DNA of 64,000 nt from Methylobacterium frigidaeris. GTDB taxonomy: Bacteria > Pseudomonadota > Alphaproteobacteria > Rhizobiales > Beijerinckiaceae. Within the stretch, counting starts at the first letter, position 1. Each line of letters opens with the position of its first letter. The notes below the pieces were generated by a model. That model made no database searches and was not told where the DNA came from. It saw nothing but the letters and a program-made list of their open reading frames with translations. A program made the position numbers and the translations under genes. The stretch is taken from positions 81,048 to 145,047 of the forward strand of contig NZ_BPQJ01000018.1 of the NCBI RefSeq assembly GCF_022179185.1. Direction: 5' to 3'. Of this stretch, positions 25,145-32,714 are shown piece after piece.

Positions 25145-25875
25145 GCGGCCTCCCGGCGCTGGGCGACGACTTCGCCGGCGGCGGCCCGGCGGTCGAGGTC
25201 GGCGAAGGTGGCGGCGTCGATCGCCTCGAAGCGCAGCGTGTCGCCGACGGCGACCGGGAATGGCTCGGGCCTTTGCGGCGCGTAGAGCCGCTCCGGCGTG
25301 CGGCCGACCACGTACCAGCCGGTCGGCATCGGGAAGGTGCCGACCGCGGCGAGTCCACCGCCGATCATGAGGGCGTTCGCCGGATGGGGCGGGCGCGGCG
25401 TGGCGCGGCGGGAGACCGCGAGGTCCTTGGGCAGGCCGCCCAGATAGGCGAAGCCCGGGGCGAAGCCGTACATGTAGACCCGGTACTCGGCCCCCGCATG
25501 CAGGGCGGCGACGCGCTCGATCGAGAGCCCCGTCGCCTGCGCCACGGCGCCGATATCCTCGGCGCAAGCCGGATCATAGCAGCAGGGCAGCGTCCAGAGC
25601 GCGGCGCCGGCCCGCGCCGCGCCGGGGGTTGCCGCCAGCGCCAGCACCCGCTCGGCGAGGGCGTCGCGGTCGAGGACCAGGGGATCGTAGTGGATCATCA
25701 GCGAGCGGTAGGTCGGCACCGTCTCGCGCAGGCCCTCCGGCGGCGCCGAGCGGAGCGCGTCGTCGAGGGCCAGCACCCGGTCGTGGATCGCCGGATCGAC
25801 GGTGGTGCCGAACTCCGCCACCAGGGCGGCCTCGCCGGCATCAAGGAGGCGGGGGCTCTGCAAGGGGGGCAGCAT
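25141..25875 (-). CDS. pxpB: 5-oxoprolinase subunit B
   Basis: A 244-residue cyclophilin-like subunit (formerly KipI-like, allophanate hydrolase subunit 1) of 5-oxoprolinase. Diagnostic motifs are PTYRSLMIHYDP, LPCCYDPACAEDIGAVA, YRVYMYGFAPGFAYLGGLP and the RATPRPPHPANALMIGGG block near residue 170. I start at the ATG at 25875, five bases after the pxpA stop. It overlaps pxpC at the 3' end. Older annotation as a kinase inhibitor is less likely given the complete pxpABC set. Confidence 0.92.
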   Translation of the reverse strand: MLPPLQSPRLLDAGEAALVAEFGTTVDPAIHDRVLALDDALRSAPPEGLRETVPTYRSLMIHYDPLVLDRDALAERVLALAATPGAARAGAALWTLPCCYDPACAEDIGAVAQATGLSIERVAALHAGAEYRVYMYGFAPGFAYLGGLPKDLAVSRRATPRPPHPANALMIGGGLAAVGTFPMPTGWYVVGRTPERLYAPQRPEPFPVAVGDTLRFEAIDAATFADLDRRAAAGEVVAQRREAA

Positions 25876-25880
25876 CGGGA

Positions 25881-26642
25881 TCAGGCCCGGAACGGGGCGA
25901 GGCGCACGCCGGCGCCTTCGAGCCGGGCGCGCACGGCGCGGGCGGTGGCGACGGCGTGGGCGGAATCGCCGTGGACGCAGACCGAGCGGATCGGCGTCGG
26001 CAGGCGCCGGCCGCTCGCCGCGATGATCGCCCCCTCCTGGACCATGGCGAGCACGCGGTCGGCGGCCTCGGCCTCGTCGGTGATCATCGCGCCGGGCTGG
26101 CCGCGGGGAATCAGGAAGCCGGCCTCGGTGTAGCCCCGGTCGGCGAAGATCTCCTGATGCACGTCGAGGCCCTGTGCCTCGCCCGCCGCGACCTGCGCGG
26201 TGAGCGCGATGGCGAGCAGCGACAGGGAGGGATCGACGGCCTTGACGGCTCTGGCGATGGCGTCCGCCACCTCCCGCTCCACCGCCGCGAGATTGGCGAG
26301 CGCCCCGTGCGCCTTGACGTAGGTGAGGCGGTGGCCCGCATAGGCCGCGAGCCCCGCCGCGGCGCCGACCTGGTAGGCGACCAGGCGCTCGACCTCGCCG
26401 GGGGTGAAGGGCAGGACCCGGCGGCCGAAGCCCCAGAGGTCCGGGTAGCCCGGATGGGCCCCCACGGCGACGCCGCGCTCGCGCGCGATGGCGAAGGCGC
26501 GGGCCATGATCTCGGGATCGCCCGCATGCAGGCCGCAGGCCACGTTGGCCGAGGTCACGACCTCCAGCATCGCCGCGTCGTCGCCGCAGCGGTAATCGCC
26601 GAAACCCTCGCCGAGGTCCGAATTGAGGTCGATGGACAGCAT
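25881..26642 (-). CDS. pxpA: 5-oxoprolinase subunit A (LamB/YcsF family)
   Basis: A 253-residue subunit of 5-oxoprolinase, first gene of pxpABC. It begins SIDLNSDLGEGFGDYRCGDD, followed by SANVACGLHAGDPEIMARA, GAHPGYPDLWGFGRR and VKAHGALAN, all typical of the LamB/YcsF family and containing the proposed metal or substrate ligands. The C-terminal SVCVHGDSAHAVATARAVR is also conserved. The ATG at 26642 is preferred to 26660 because homology starts there. Oxoproline arises spontaneously from glutamine and glutamate, so the operon recycles a damage product. Confidence 0.93.
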   Translation of the reverse strand: MLSIDLNSDLGEGFGDYRCGDDAAMLEVVTSANVACGLHAGDPEIMARAFAIARERGVAVGAHPGYPDLWGFGRRVLPFTPGEVERLVAYQVGAAAGLAAYAGHRLTYVKAHGALANLAAVEREVADAIARAVKAVDPSLSLLAIALTAQVAAGEAQGLDVHQEIFADRGYTEAGFLIPRGQPGAMITDEAEAADRVLAMVQEGAIIAASGRRLPTPIRSVCVHGDSAHAVATARAVRARLEGAGVRLAPFRA

Positions 26643-26751
26643 GGCGGATACTCCGGGCAATCGGGCGGATGCCTGTTCCTGGCATCGCCCCGGCGCCCCT
26701 GCAACCCGCGGGCCGCGCCGCCCCGGGTTGCTCCCCGCGCCGTCCCGCCCG

Positions 26752-26961
26752 TCAGAGAGCCAGGGCGCTCACCGACAGGTCCAGCGCGCTTCTGGCGAGC
26801 CAGAGCACGCCCCAGCCGAGCAGGCCGAACCACGCCAGCACCAGCGGGACACCGACCGCCAGGGTGAGCACCATCGCGATCCGCCGCAACCTGGCCTCGT
26901 ATGATGCAGCGATCGTTGCGGCCCGTCCCGCCGCGAACGCCTTCGTGTCGAACTGGATCAT
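26752..26961 (-). CDS. Small membrane protein of unknown function
   Basis: A 69-residue product with a charged N-terminal helix (FDTKAFAAGRAATIAASYEARLRR) and one or two hydrophobic segments (IAMVLTLAVGVPLVLAWFGLLG). It starts at an ATG with only a weak ribosome site. It sits 109 bases upstream of pxpA on the same strand. No recognised family. Confidence 0.5.
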   Translation of the reverse strand: MIQFDTKAFAAGRAATIAASYEARLRRIAMVLTLAVGVPLVLAWFGLLGWGVLWLARSALDLSVSALAL

Positions 26962-27301
26962 CGCTACCGGTCCCGGAGAGGTCGTGCCGTCGCGGTGGCA
27001 AGGGGCGGGCCTGGCGCAAGGAGCGTCCCGGCGGGTGGGAGTGACAGCCCTCGCGGGAACGCGGAATGGTTAATGAAGTTCCATCGCCGGCGTAAAACCT
27101 GATGACGCGGATCGTGCCGGCACGGAACGCACCGGAATGAGACAGCGCGGTGGATTCTTCAACCTCGCGCGTGGACGGCCATGCCTCGCCCCGCTACCTT
27201 CCGGGACACGGTCAGGTTGCGACAACCGCCGCGCGGCACGCTTCACGCCGCGACAACCGAGGAGCCGGGCAGGCCGCGCCTGCCGATCCGGAGGTGCGAT
27301 C
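26962..27301. other. Intergenic stretch with palindrome, no supported gene
   Basis: A 340-base gap between divergent small genes. It holds the palindrome CGTGCCGGCACG near 27113 and a strong ribosome site (GGAGGTG) at its right end for the next gene. No RNA or coding signal was recognised. Confidence 0.4.
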
Positions 27302-27871
27302 ATGCATGACGGGATGCGCCGCTCGGTCGGCCTCGCCCTGTTGGTCGGCATCCTGTGCGCGCCGCCGGCGCGGGCGCAGGATCCCGCTACCCCGCGCCCG
27401 TGGAGCGACCCGCCCTCGAGGCCGGCCGAGGCGCCGGCCGTGAAGGAGGCGGCGAAGCCCGCAGCCTCCACCGCTGACCATTCCGCTGCGACGCCTGCGC
27501 GAACGGCCGCGAAACCCGCCAGGTCCGCATCGCGGCCACGAAAGGCGGAGCGCCCGGCACTCGCGGAGCGCAGGGCCGAGCGACGGGAGCGCATCGCGTC
27601 GCGCGCGAGCCGACGGCCGGTCGCCGAGGCCCCACCCCGCCGGGCCGTCGCCTTCCGGCCCCCGCCGGAGCCGCGGCCGGCGCGGGTCGCCCGGCCGCTC
27701 CCGCCGGACATGCCGGGCTACCGCGACGTCGACCTCTGGGTCGATGCCCGCGCCGACCGGATCCGCCGGGCCCAGGACGGCGGCTTCCTGGTCATGCGCC
27801 GCACCACCATCGAGGACCCGATGGGCCGCCGGATGCAGATCCTGCGCCCCCTCGACGACGAGGACGAGTAG
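27302..27871 (+). CDS. Secreted Ala/Arg/Pro-rich hypothetical protein
   Basis: A 189-residue product with a signal peptide (MHDGMRRSVGLALLVGILCAPPARAQ, likely cleaved after ARA). A long disordered Ala/Pro/Arg-rich region follows (about 28-135), then a short folded-looking end with PGYRDVDLWVDARADRIRRAQDGGFLVMRRTTIEDPMG. The ribosome site GGAGGTGCG supports the ATG at 27302. It ends six bases before the convergent permease gene. It is likely periplasmic, function unknown. Confidence 0.7.
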   Translation: MHDGMRRSVGLALLVGILCAPPARAQDPATPRPWSDPPSRPAEAPAVKEAAKPAASTADHSAATPARTAAKPARSASRPRKAERPALAERRAERRERIASRASRRPVAEAPPRRAVAFRPPPEPRPARVARPLPPDMPGYRDVDLWVDARADRIRRAQDGGFLVMRRTTIEDPMGRRMQILRPLDDEDE

Positions 27872-27877
27872 CCTCCC

Positions 27878-28642
27878 TCACAGCCATGGCCGCGAGGCCA
27901 GGTGGGTGCCGAGCAGCAGAAGGCCGATCAGGAAGGCCCGCCGGAAGGTCGGTGCAGAGACCCGGCCCCGCAGCCACTGCCCGGCCGCCATGCCGAGGAG
28001 CGCCGGCGCCAGGGTGACGAGGGAGGCGGCCCCGGCCGCGAGCGGCAGCGCCCCCTCCCGTGCGAGACCCGCGGCGAGCGCCACGGTCGAGACCGTGAAG
28101 GACAGGCCGAGGGCCTGGATCAGCCCATCGCGGTCGAGGCCCAGCGCCTGGAGATAGGGTACCGCCGGGATCACGAAGACCCCGGTCGCCCCGGTGACGA
28201 GGCCGGTGACGAGACCGATGAGCGGCGACAGCCAAGGCTCGGAACGGGCCGGCACCCGCAGGGCGAGGCCGGCAAGCCCGGTCACCGCGTAGACCACCAG
28301 CGCGACGCCCAGAGCGCTCGCCGGGCCCGGCCCCTTGGCCCCCGCGATCAGCCCGGCGCTCGCCACCGTGCCGACTGCCACCGCCGCCATCATCGGCCAG
28401 AGCCGGAGCAGCAGGGCGCTAGAGCGCGGCCCGGCGAGGAGCTGCCAGAGGTTGGTGACGAAGGACGGCACGATCAGCAGGGCCGCGGCTTCCGCCGGGC
28501 TCATCACCGTGGCGAGCAGCCCCACCGCCACCGTCGGCAGGCCCAGCCCGATCACGCCCTTGACGAAGCCGGCAGCGAGGAAGGTGGCGAGGATCACCGT
28601 CCAGCCGAGCGGGCCGGCGGTGCCGGAGAGGAGATCGGTCAC
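27878..28642 (-). CDS. TauE/SafE family sulfite/organosulfonate exporter-like permease (TSUP)
   Basis: A 254-residue inner-membrane protein with about eight hydrophobic helices and the duplicated TSUP pattern: FLAAGFVKGVIGLGLPTVAVGLLA near the N-terminus and LVTGLVTGATGVFVIPAVPYLQALGL in the middle, each with the Gly-rich motif typical of the family. It begins at a GTG (28642). Members move sulfite, sulfoacetate or related anions, sometimes for import. It is followed upstream by a small gene on the same strand. Confidence 0.87.
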   Translation of the reverse strand: MTDLLSGTAGPLGWTVILATFLAAGFVKGVIGLGLPTVAVGLLATVMSPAEAAALLIVPSFVTNLWQLLAGPRSSALLLRLWPMMAAVAVGTVASAGLIAGAKGPGPASALGVALVVYAVTGLAGLALRVPARSEPWLSPLIGLVTGLVTGATGVFVIPAVPYLQALGLDRDGLIQALGLSFTVSTVALAAGLAREGALPLAAGAASLVTLAPALLGMAAGQWLRGRVSAPTFRRAFLIGLLLLGTHLASRPWL

Positions 28643-28657
28643 GGGTTCGCGTCTCGT

Positions 28658-28864
28658 TCAGTCGCGGCCGACCATGTCCTGGAGCATGGTCTCCGGGCTC
28701 GGCAGCGGGCGGGAGGGCGCGTCCGCCTGCACGACGAGCGGCGAGACCGAGGCGTCGACGGGGTGCCCTTCGAAGATGAGGCCGGCGGCCAGGATCGCGA
28801 GGGCGAGCGCGATGAGCCCGAGCGGGCCCGGTCCACCGGGACTGAGCGGGATGCGCGGCGGCAT
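28658..28864 (-). CDS. Small single-pass membrane protein
   Basis: A 68-residue product: a short Pro-rich head, one hydrophobic helix (GPLGLIALALAILAAGLIFEG) and a tail rich in Pro and Asp (DAPSRPLPSPETMLQDMVGRD). A ribosome site GGAGGG lies before the ATG at 28864. It lies 15 bases upstream of the TauE/SafE gene on the same strand, so the two are probably co-transcribed. Confidence 0.6.
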   Translation of the reverse strand: MPPRIPLSPGGPGPLGLIALALAILAAGLIFEGHPVDASVSPLVVQADAPSRPLPSPETMLQDMVGRD

Positions 28865-28990
28865 GAGGCAAACCCTCCGGTTGCGATGCCGGCAGCTTGG
28901 GCGGCGGAGGACGGTGCAACAAGCCGTAAGGGGCGAACCTTGCCTTCGTGGGAGGTGGAGGCCGCCCTGCTGGCGATCCACGACCTGAGA

Positions 28991-29412
28991 TCAGGACGCG
29001 GCGCGGTCGGCAAGCTCTCTCAGCAACCCCGTCGCCTCCTCCGCCCGCGCCACCGGCACGAACAGGTGATCGTGGTGGAAGGCCGAGACGGCGTTGACGG
29101 CGATGCCGGCTTCCGCGAGGCACGCCGTCACGGCGGCGAGGAAGCCGACCGCGCCGAGCGAGGAAGGCACCGCGAGGGTGATCCAGCGGCACGGAAAGGC
29201 TCCGGCCAGGCCGGCCTGCGCGGCGTCCGCTTCGGGGAGGATCAGCGTCGTCCCTTCCGCCTCGCGAAAATCCATGACGGGGGCGAGGCCCGCGGGAACC
29301 GCACCCTCGGCCGCGCTGACGAAGACGTAGGTGCCGGGCCGCAGCTCCGACCGCATCCCGGCGAGGAGCCGGCCCAAGTCGGCCTCGCCATTCATCGAGT
29401 CGGTCTCGCCGC

Positions 29413-29416
<4 letters not shown>
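28991..29416 (-). CDS. ACT domain-containing protein
   Basis: A 141-residue protein of the two-ACT (CASTOR-like) type. The first half includes ELRPGTYVFVSAAEG and FREAEGTTLILPEADA; the second includes RWITLAVPSSLGAVGFLAAVTACLAEAGIAVNAVSAFHHDHLFVP, the ACT strand-helix pattern. Such proteins bind amino acids as small regulators. Its ATG overlaps the thioesterase stop (ATGA), so they are co-translated. An alternative ATG lies at 29395. Confidence 0.85.
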
Positions 29417-29850
<434 letters not shown>

Positions 29851-29920
29851 CGGACAAGCCTCGCGACAATGAGGAGGAGTCGGACCGTAGGCGAGTCCGG
29901 CTCCCGCGATCAAGCCGCGG

Positions 29921-30748
29921 TCACGCTCCGAAGGTCTCCGGATCCGGCCCCATCCGCCCGGCCGGATCGTCGAGGGAGGCGATGCGGGCGAGGTCGTCGG
30001 CGTCGAGGGTGAAGCCCGAGACCTCGCGGTTCTCGCGGATGCGGGCCGGCGTCGCCGATTTCGGGATCGCGACGTTGCCGATGTCCATGTGCCAGCGCAG
30101 GACGACCTGGGCAGAGGTGCGGCCATGCTTCTCGGCGATGGCCCGGATCACCGGGTCCTCCAGCACGCCGCCGCGGCCGAGCGGCGCCCAGGCCTCGGTC
30201 ACGATGCCAGACTCCTCGTGGAAGGCGCGCAAGGATTTCTGCTGGAAGCGCGGATGCAGCTCGACCTGGTTGATCGAGGGCGTCGAGCCGGTGGCGTCGA
30301 TCACCCGCTTGAGGTGCTCGACCGTGAAGTTCGAGACGCCGATGGAGCGGGCGCGACCGTCCTCGCGCAGGCGCATCAGGGCGCGCCAGGTGTCCACATA
30401 GGCGCCTTTCTGCGGCACCGGCCAGTGGACGAGGTAGAGGTCGACATGGTCGAGGCCGAGGCGCGCGAGCGATTCCTCGCAGGCCCGCAGGGTCTCGTCG
30501 TAGCCGTGGCGGTCGTTCCAGACCTTGGTGGCGACGAAGATCTCCTCCCGCTTGAGGCCGGAGGCGGCGATGGCGCGGCCGACCCCGGCCTCGTTGCCGT
30601 AGATCGCCGCCGTGTCGATGGAGCGGTACCCGGCCTCCAGAGCCGCACCGACGATCGCCGGGGCCTCCTCGTTGTCGAGCCGCCACACCCCGAAGCCGAG
30701 CTGGGGGATGCGCTTCCCGTCATTCAGGGTCAGGACGGCGTCGGACAT
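29921..30748 (-). CDS. Aldo/keto reductase
   Basis: A 275-residue NADPH-dependent reductase with the AKR catalytic tetrad Asp45, Tyr50, Lys75 and His108 (DTAAIYGNE, ATKVWN, LVHWP). The cofactor-binding C-terminal block IPKSATPARIRENREVSGF is present. The length is normal for AKR5-like 2,5-diketo-gluconate reductase relatives. It lies downstream of the solitary binding-protein gene, separated by a strong hairpin. The substrate is unknown; detoxification of small aldehydes is common. Confidence 0.9.
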   Translation of the reverse strand: MSDAVLTLNDGKRIPQLGFGVWRLDNEEAPAIVGAALEAGYRSIDTAAIYGNEAGVGRAIAASGLKREEIFVATKVWNDRHGYDETLRACEESLARLGLDHVDLYLVHWPVPQKGAYVDTWRALMRLREDGRARSIGVSNFTVEHLKRVIDATGSTPSINQVELHPRFQQKSLRAFHEESGIVTEAWAPLGRGGVLEDPVIRAIAEKHGRTSAQVVLRWHMDIGNVAIPKSATPARIRENREVSGFTLDADDLARIASLDDPAGRMGPDPETFGA

Positions 30749-30760
30749 GATCGGGGACTC

Positions 30761-30812
30761 TCGGCGGGGTCTTACAGGGCACGAACCTCTGATCTGGGTC
30801 GGACCCCGCCGA
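30761..30812 (-). terminator. Hairpin between binding-protein and aldo/keto reductase genes
   Basis: Perfect 11-bp arms TCGGCGGGGTC (30761-30771) and GACCCCGCCGA (30802-30812) with a 30-base loop. Sited 16 bases after the binding-protein stop and 12 before the reductase start. It may terminate, or differentially stabilise, the upstream message. Confidence 0.45.
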
Positions 30813-30828
30813 TGTCGAGCGCTCTGAG

Positions 30829-32067
30829 CTACTTCACCAGCGGGCAGCCGCCCTCGGCCATCGGCCGGAACGCCTGGTCGCCCGGCACGGTGTCGAGGAG
30901 CTTGTAGTAGTCGTACGGGCCCTTGCTGTCGGCCGGGGCCTTCACCTCGTACAGGAACAGGTCGTGCACCGCGCGGCCGTCCTGGCGCACCGTGACGGTG
31001 CCGAAGAGCGGATCGTTGATCGGCTTCTCGCGCATCGCCGCCACGACCTTCTCGCCCTCGATGGTGCCGGTGTCGCGCACCGCCCGCAGATAGGCCAGGG
31101 TGGAGGAGTAGACGCCGGCGTGGTTCTCGGTCGGCATGCGGCCGTTCATCCGCTCGCCGAAGCGCTTGGCGAAGGCGCGGGTGCCGTCGGTGCGGTCCCA
31201 GTAGAAGGCGCTGGCCAGCTGGAGCCCCTGCGCCGCCTTGAGGCCGAGGGCGTGAGTGTCGGAGAGCTGCACGAACAGGGCGGCGAGGCGCATCTCGGGC
31301 ATCACGCCGAACTCCGCCGCCTGCTTGACGGCGTTGATCATGTCGGCCCCCGTATCGGCGAGCGCCAGCACCTGCGCGCCCGACCCTTGCGCCGAGAGCA
31401 GCGGCGAGGCGAAGTCGCCGGCATTGAGCGGGTGCTTGCTCGACCCCTTCACGGTGCCGCCGGCGGCCTTGAGCGCCACGGTGGCGTCGCGCTCGAGCGC
31501 GTGGCCCAGCGCGTAGTCGACGGTGACGAAGTACCAGGACTTGAGGCCGCGGCCGGCGATGGCCCGCGCGGTGGCCGAGCCTTGCGCCCAGGTATCCGAG
31601 ACCCACTGCACGGTGGTCGGCGCGCAGGCCTTGCCGGTGAGGTCCGAGGTGAGCGCGCTGGACGCGAGCGCCACCCGGTGACGCTCGCGCATCAGGTTCG
31701 AGACCGCGAGCGCCACGGCCGAGTTCGGCAGGTCGACGATGGTCGAGACGCCCTCCTGGTCGAGCCAGCGGCGGGCGGTGGCCAGCCCGATATCGGGCTT
31801 GTTCTGGTGGTCGGCCGAGACGATCTCGACCTTGAGCTCGCCGGCCTCCTTGGCGAAATCCTCGACGGCGAGCTGGGCCGCCGTGACCGAACCGGTGCCC
31901 GCCTGATCGGCGAAGGGCCCGCTCATGTCGCTCAACACTCCGATCTTGATCGGCGCCTTGGCGTCCTGCGCGAGCGCGGACGTGCCCAAGGCGACCGACA
32001 TGGCGACCGACGTGGCCAGCGACAGGGCGAGGCCGGCGGCGCCGGCAACCCGTGAGCGGAACGACAT
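30829..32067 (-). CDS. ABC transporter substrate-binding protein (branched-chain amino-acid/LivK type)
   Basis: A 412-residue periplasmic binding protein with a signal peptide ending at about SALAQ (residue 34). The mature start IKIGVLSDMSGPFADQAG is typical of type I LivJ/LivK folds, as are VEIVSADHQNKPDIGLATARRW and VYSSTLAYLRAV. Cys residues near residue 147 and close to the C-terminus could form a disulfide. A ribosome site GGGAGG precedes the ATG. No permease or ATPase gene is nearby, so it must use a transporter encoded elsewhere; ligands in this family include amides, aromatic acids and urea. Confidence 0.9.
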   Translation of the reverse strand: MSFRSRVAGAAGLALSLATSVAMSVALGTSALAQDAKAPIKIGVLSDMSGPFADQAGTGSVTAAQLAVEDFAKEAGELKVEIVSADHQNKPDIGLATARRWLDQEGVSTIVDLPNSAVALAVSNLMRERHRVALASSALTSDLTGKACAPTTVQWVSDTWAQGSATARAIAGRGLKSWYFVTVDYALGHALERDATVALKAAGGTVKGSSKHPLNAGDFASPLLSAQGSGAQVLALADTGADMINAVKQAAEFGVMPEMRLAALFVQLSDTHALGLKAAQGLQLASAFYWDRTDGTRAFAKRFGERMNGRMPTENHAGVYSSTLAYLRAVRDTGTIEGEKVVAAMREKPINDPLFGTVTVRQDGRAVHDLFLYEVKAPADSKGPYDYYKLLDTVPGDQAFRPMAEGGCPLVK

Positions 32068-32265
32068 CGGGGAACCTCCCAGGAACTTTTGTCAGAACTT
32101 GCTCGCGGCCCGACCGGGCCGGCTCGCGGCCCTGTATGTCAGGCGTGCGGGGCGGCGTCGATGCGGATCGAGCGGCGTGGTTGAGAAAGCTGAGGCGTGC
32201 GATCGATGCGGCGGACGTTGGTCACCACCGTTGCTCCTTCGCGCCCGAACCGCTAAGCTCTTACG

Positions 32266-32437
32266 TGACGGTTCCCTCCGGGGATCAAAAGGGAACGCGG
32301 TGAGGGTTCGCCCGATGCCGCGGCTGCCCCCGCAACTGTGAGCGGCGAGCCTTCCATCACCGAGTCACTGGGGACCTCGACACTCCCTGGGAAGACGATG
32401 GCAGGCACTGACCCGTGAGCCAGGAGACCTGCCGTCA
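32266..32437 (+). promoter_or_regulatory. Cobalamin riboswitch (adenosylcobalamin aptamer)
   Basis: Closing stem TGACGG (32266-32271) pairs with CCGTCA (32432-32437). The core elements GCCGCGGCTGCCCCCGCAAC and TGTGAGCGGCGAG, the GGGAAGACG segment and the B12 box AGCCAGGAGACCTGCC (32418-32433) are all present in order. Such elements repress translation or elongation when cobalamin is plentiful. The next gene, a TonB receptor, begins 278 bases after it, unusually far. Confidence 0.9.
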
Positions 32438-32642
32438 GCCGTGGTCACACGCGAGCACGTCGGGCGGGGTGTCCTGATGGGTGTCGAGGCGGATGCGCAG
32501 GCATTCGCCCCGCTGTCGTTCGCGGTGACGTGCCACAGCCGCGTGCCGTCCCACCGTGTCTCCCGCCGCCCTCCCCCGATCCGCAGAGCCGACGCGCGTC
32601 GCGCGCCCGCCTCGTCACGCGGATCGAGCGAGAGGTCAGATA

Positions 32643-32662
32643 TGTAACATTATAACGTTACA
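32643..32662. promoter_or_regulatory. Zur-like operator palindrome
   Basis: TGTAACATTATAACGTTACA is a 20-bp palindrome with one mismatched pair, in AT-rich sequence 53 bases before the TonB receptor start. It resembles the zinc-uptake repressor (Zur) boxes I know from alphaproteobacteria (GTAAC/T-core-ATAAC style). Direct assignment is inference. Confidence 0.55.
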
Positions 32663-32714
32663 TTTGTGGCAGAACCGGCTACGGACGGAGCGACCGCCTG
32701 CTCCGGACTTCATC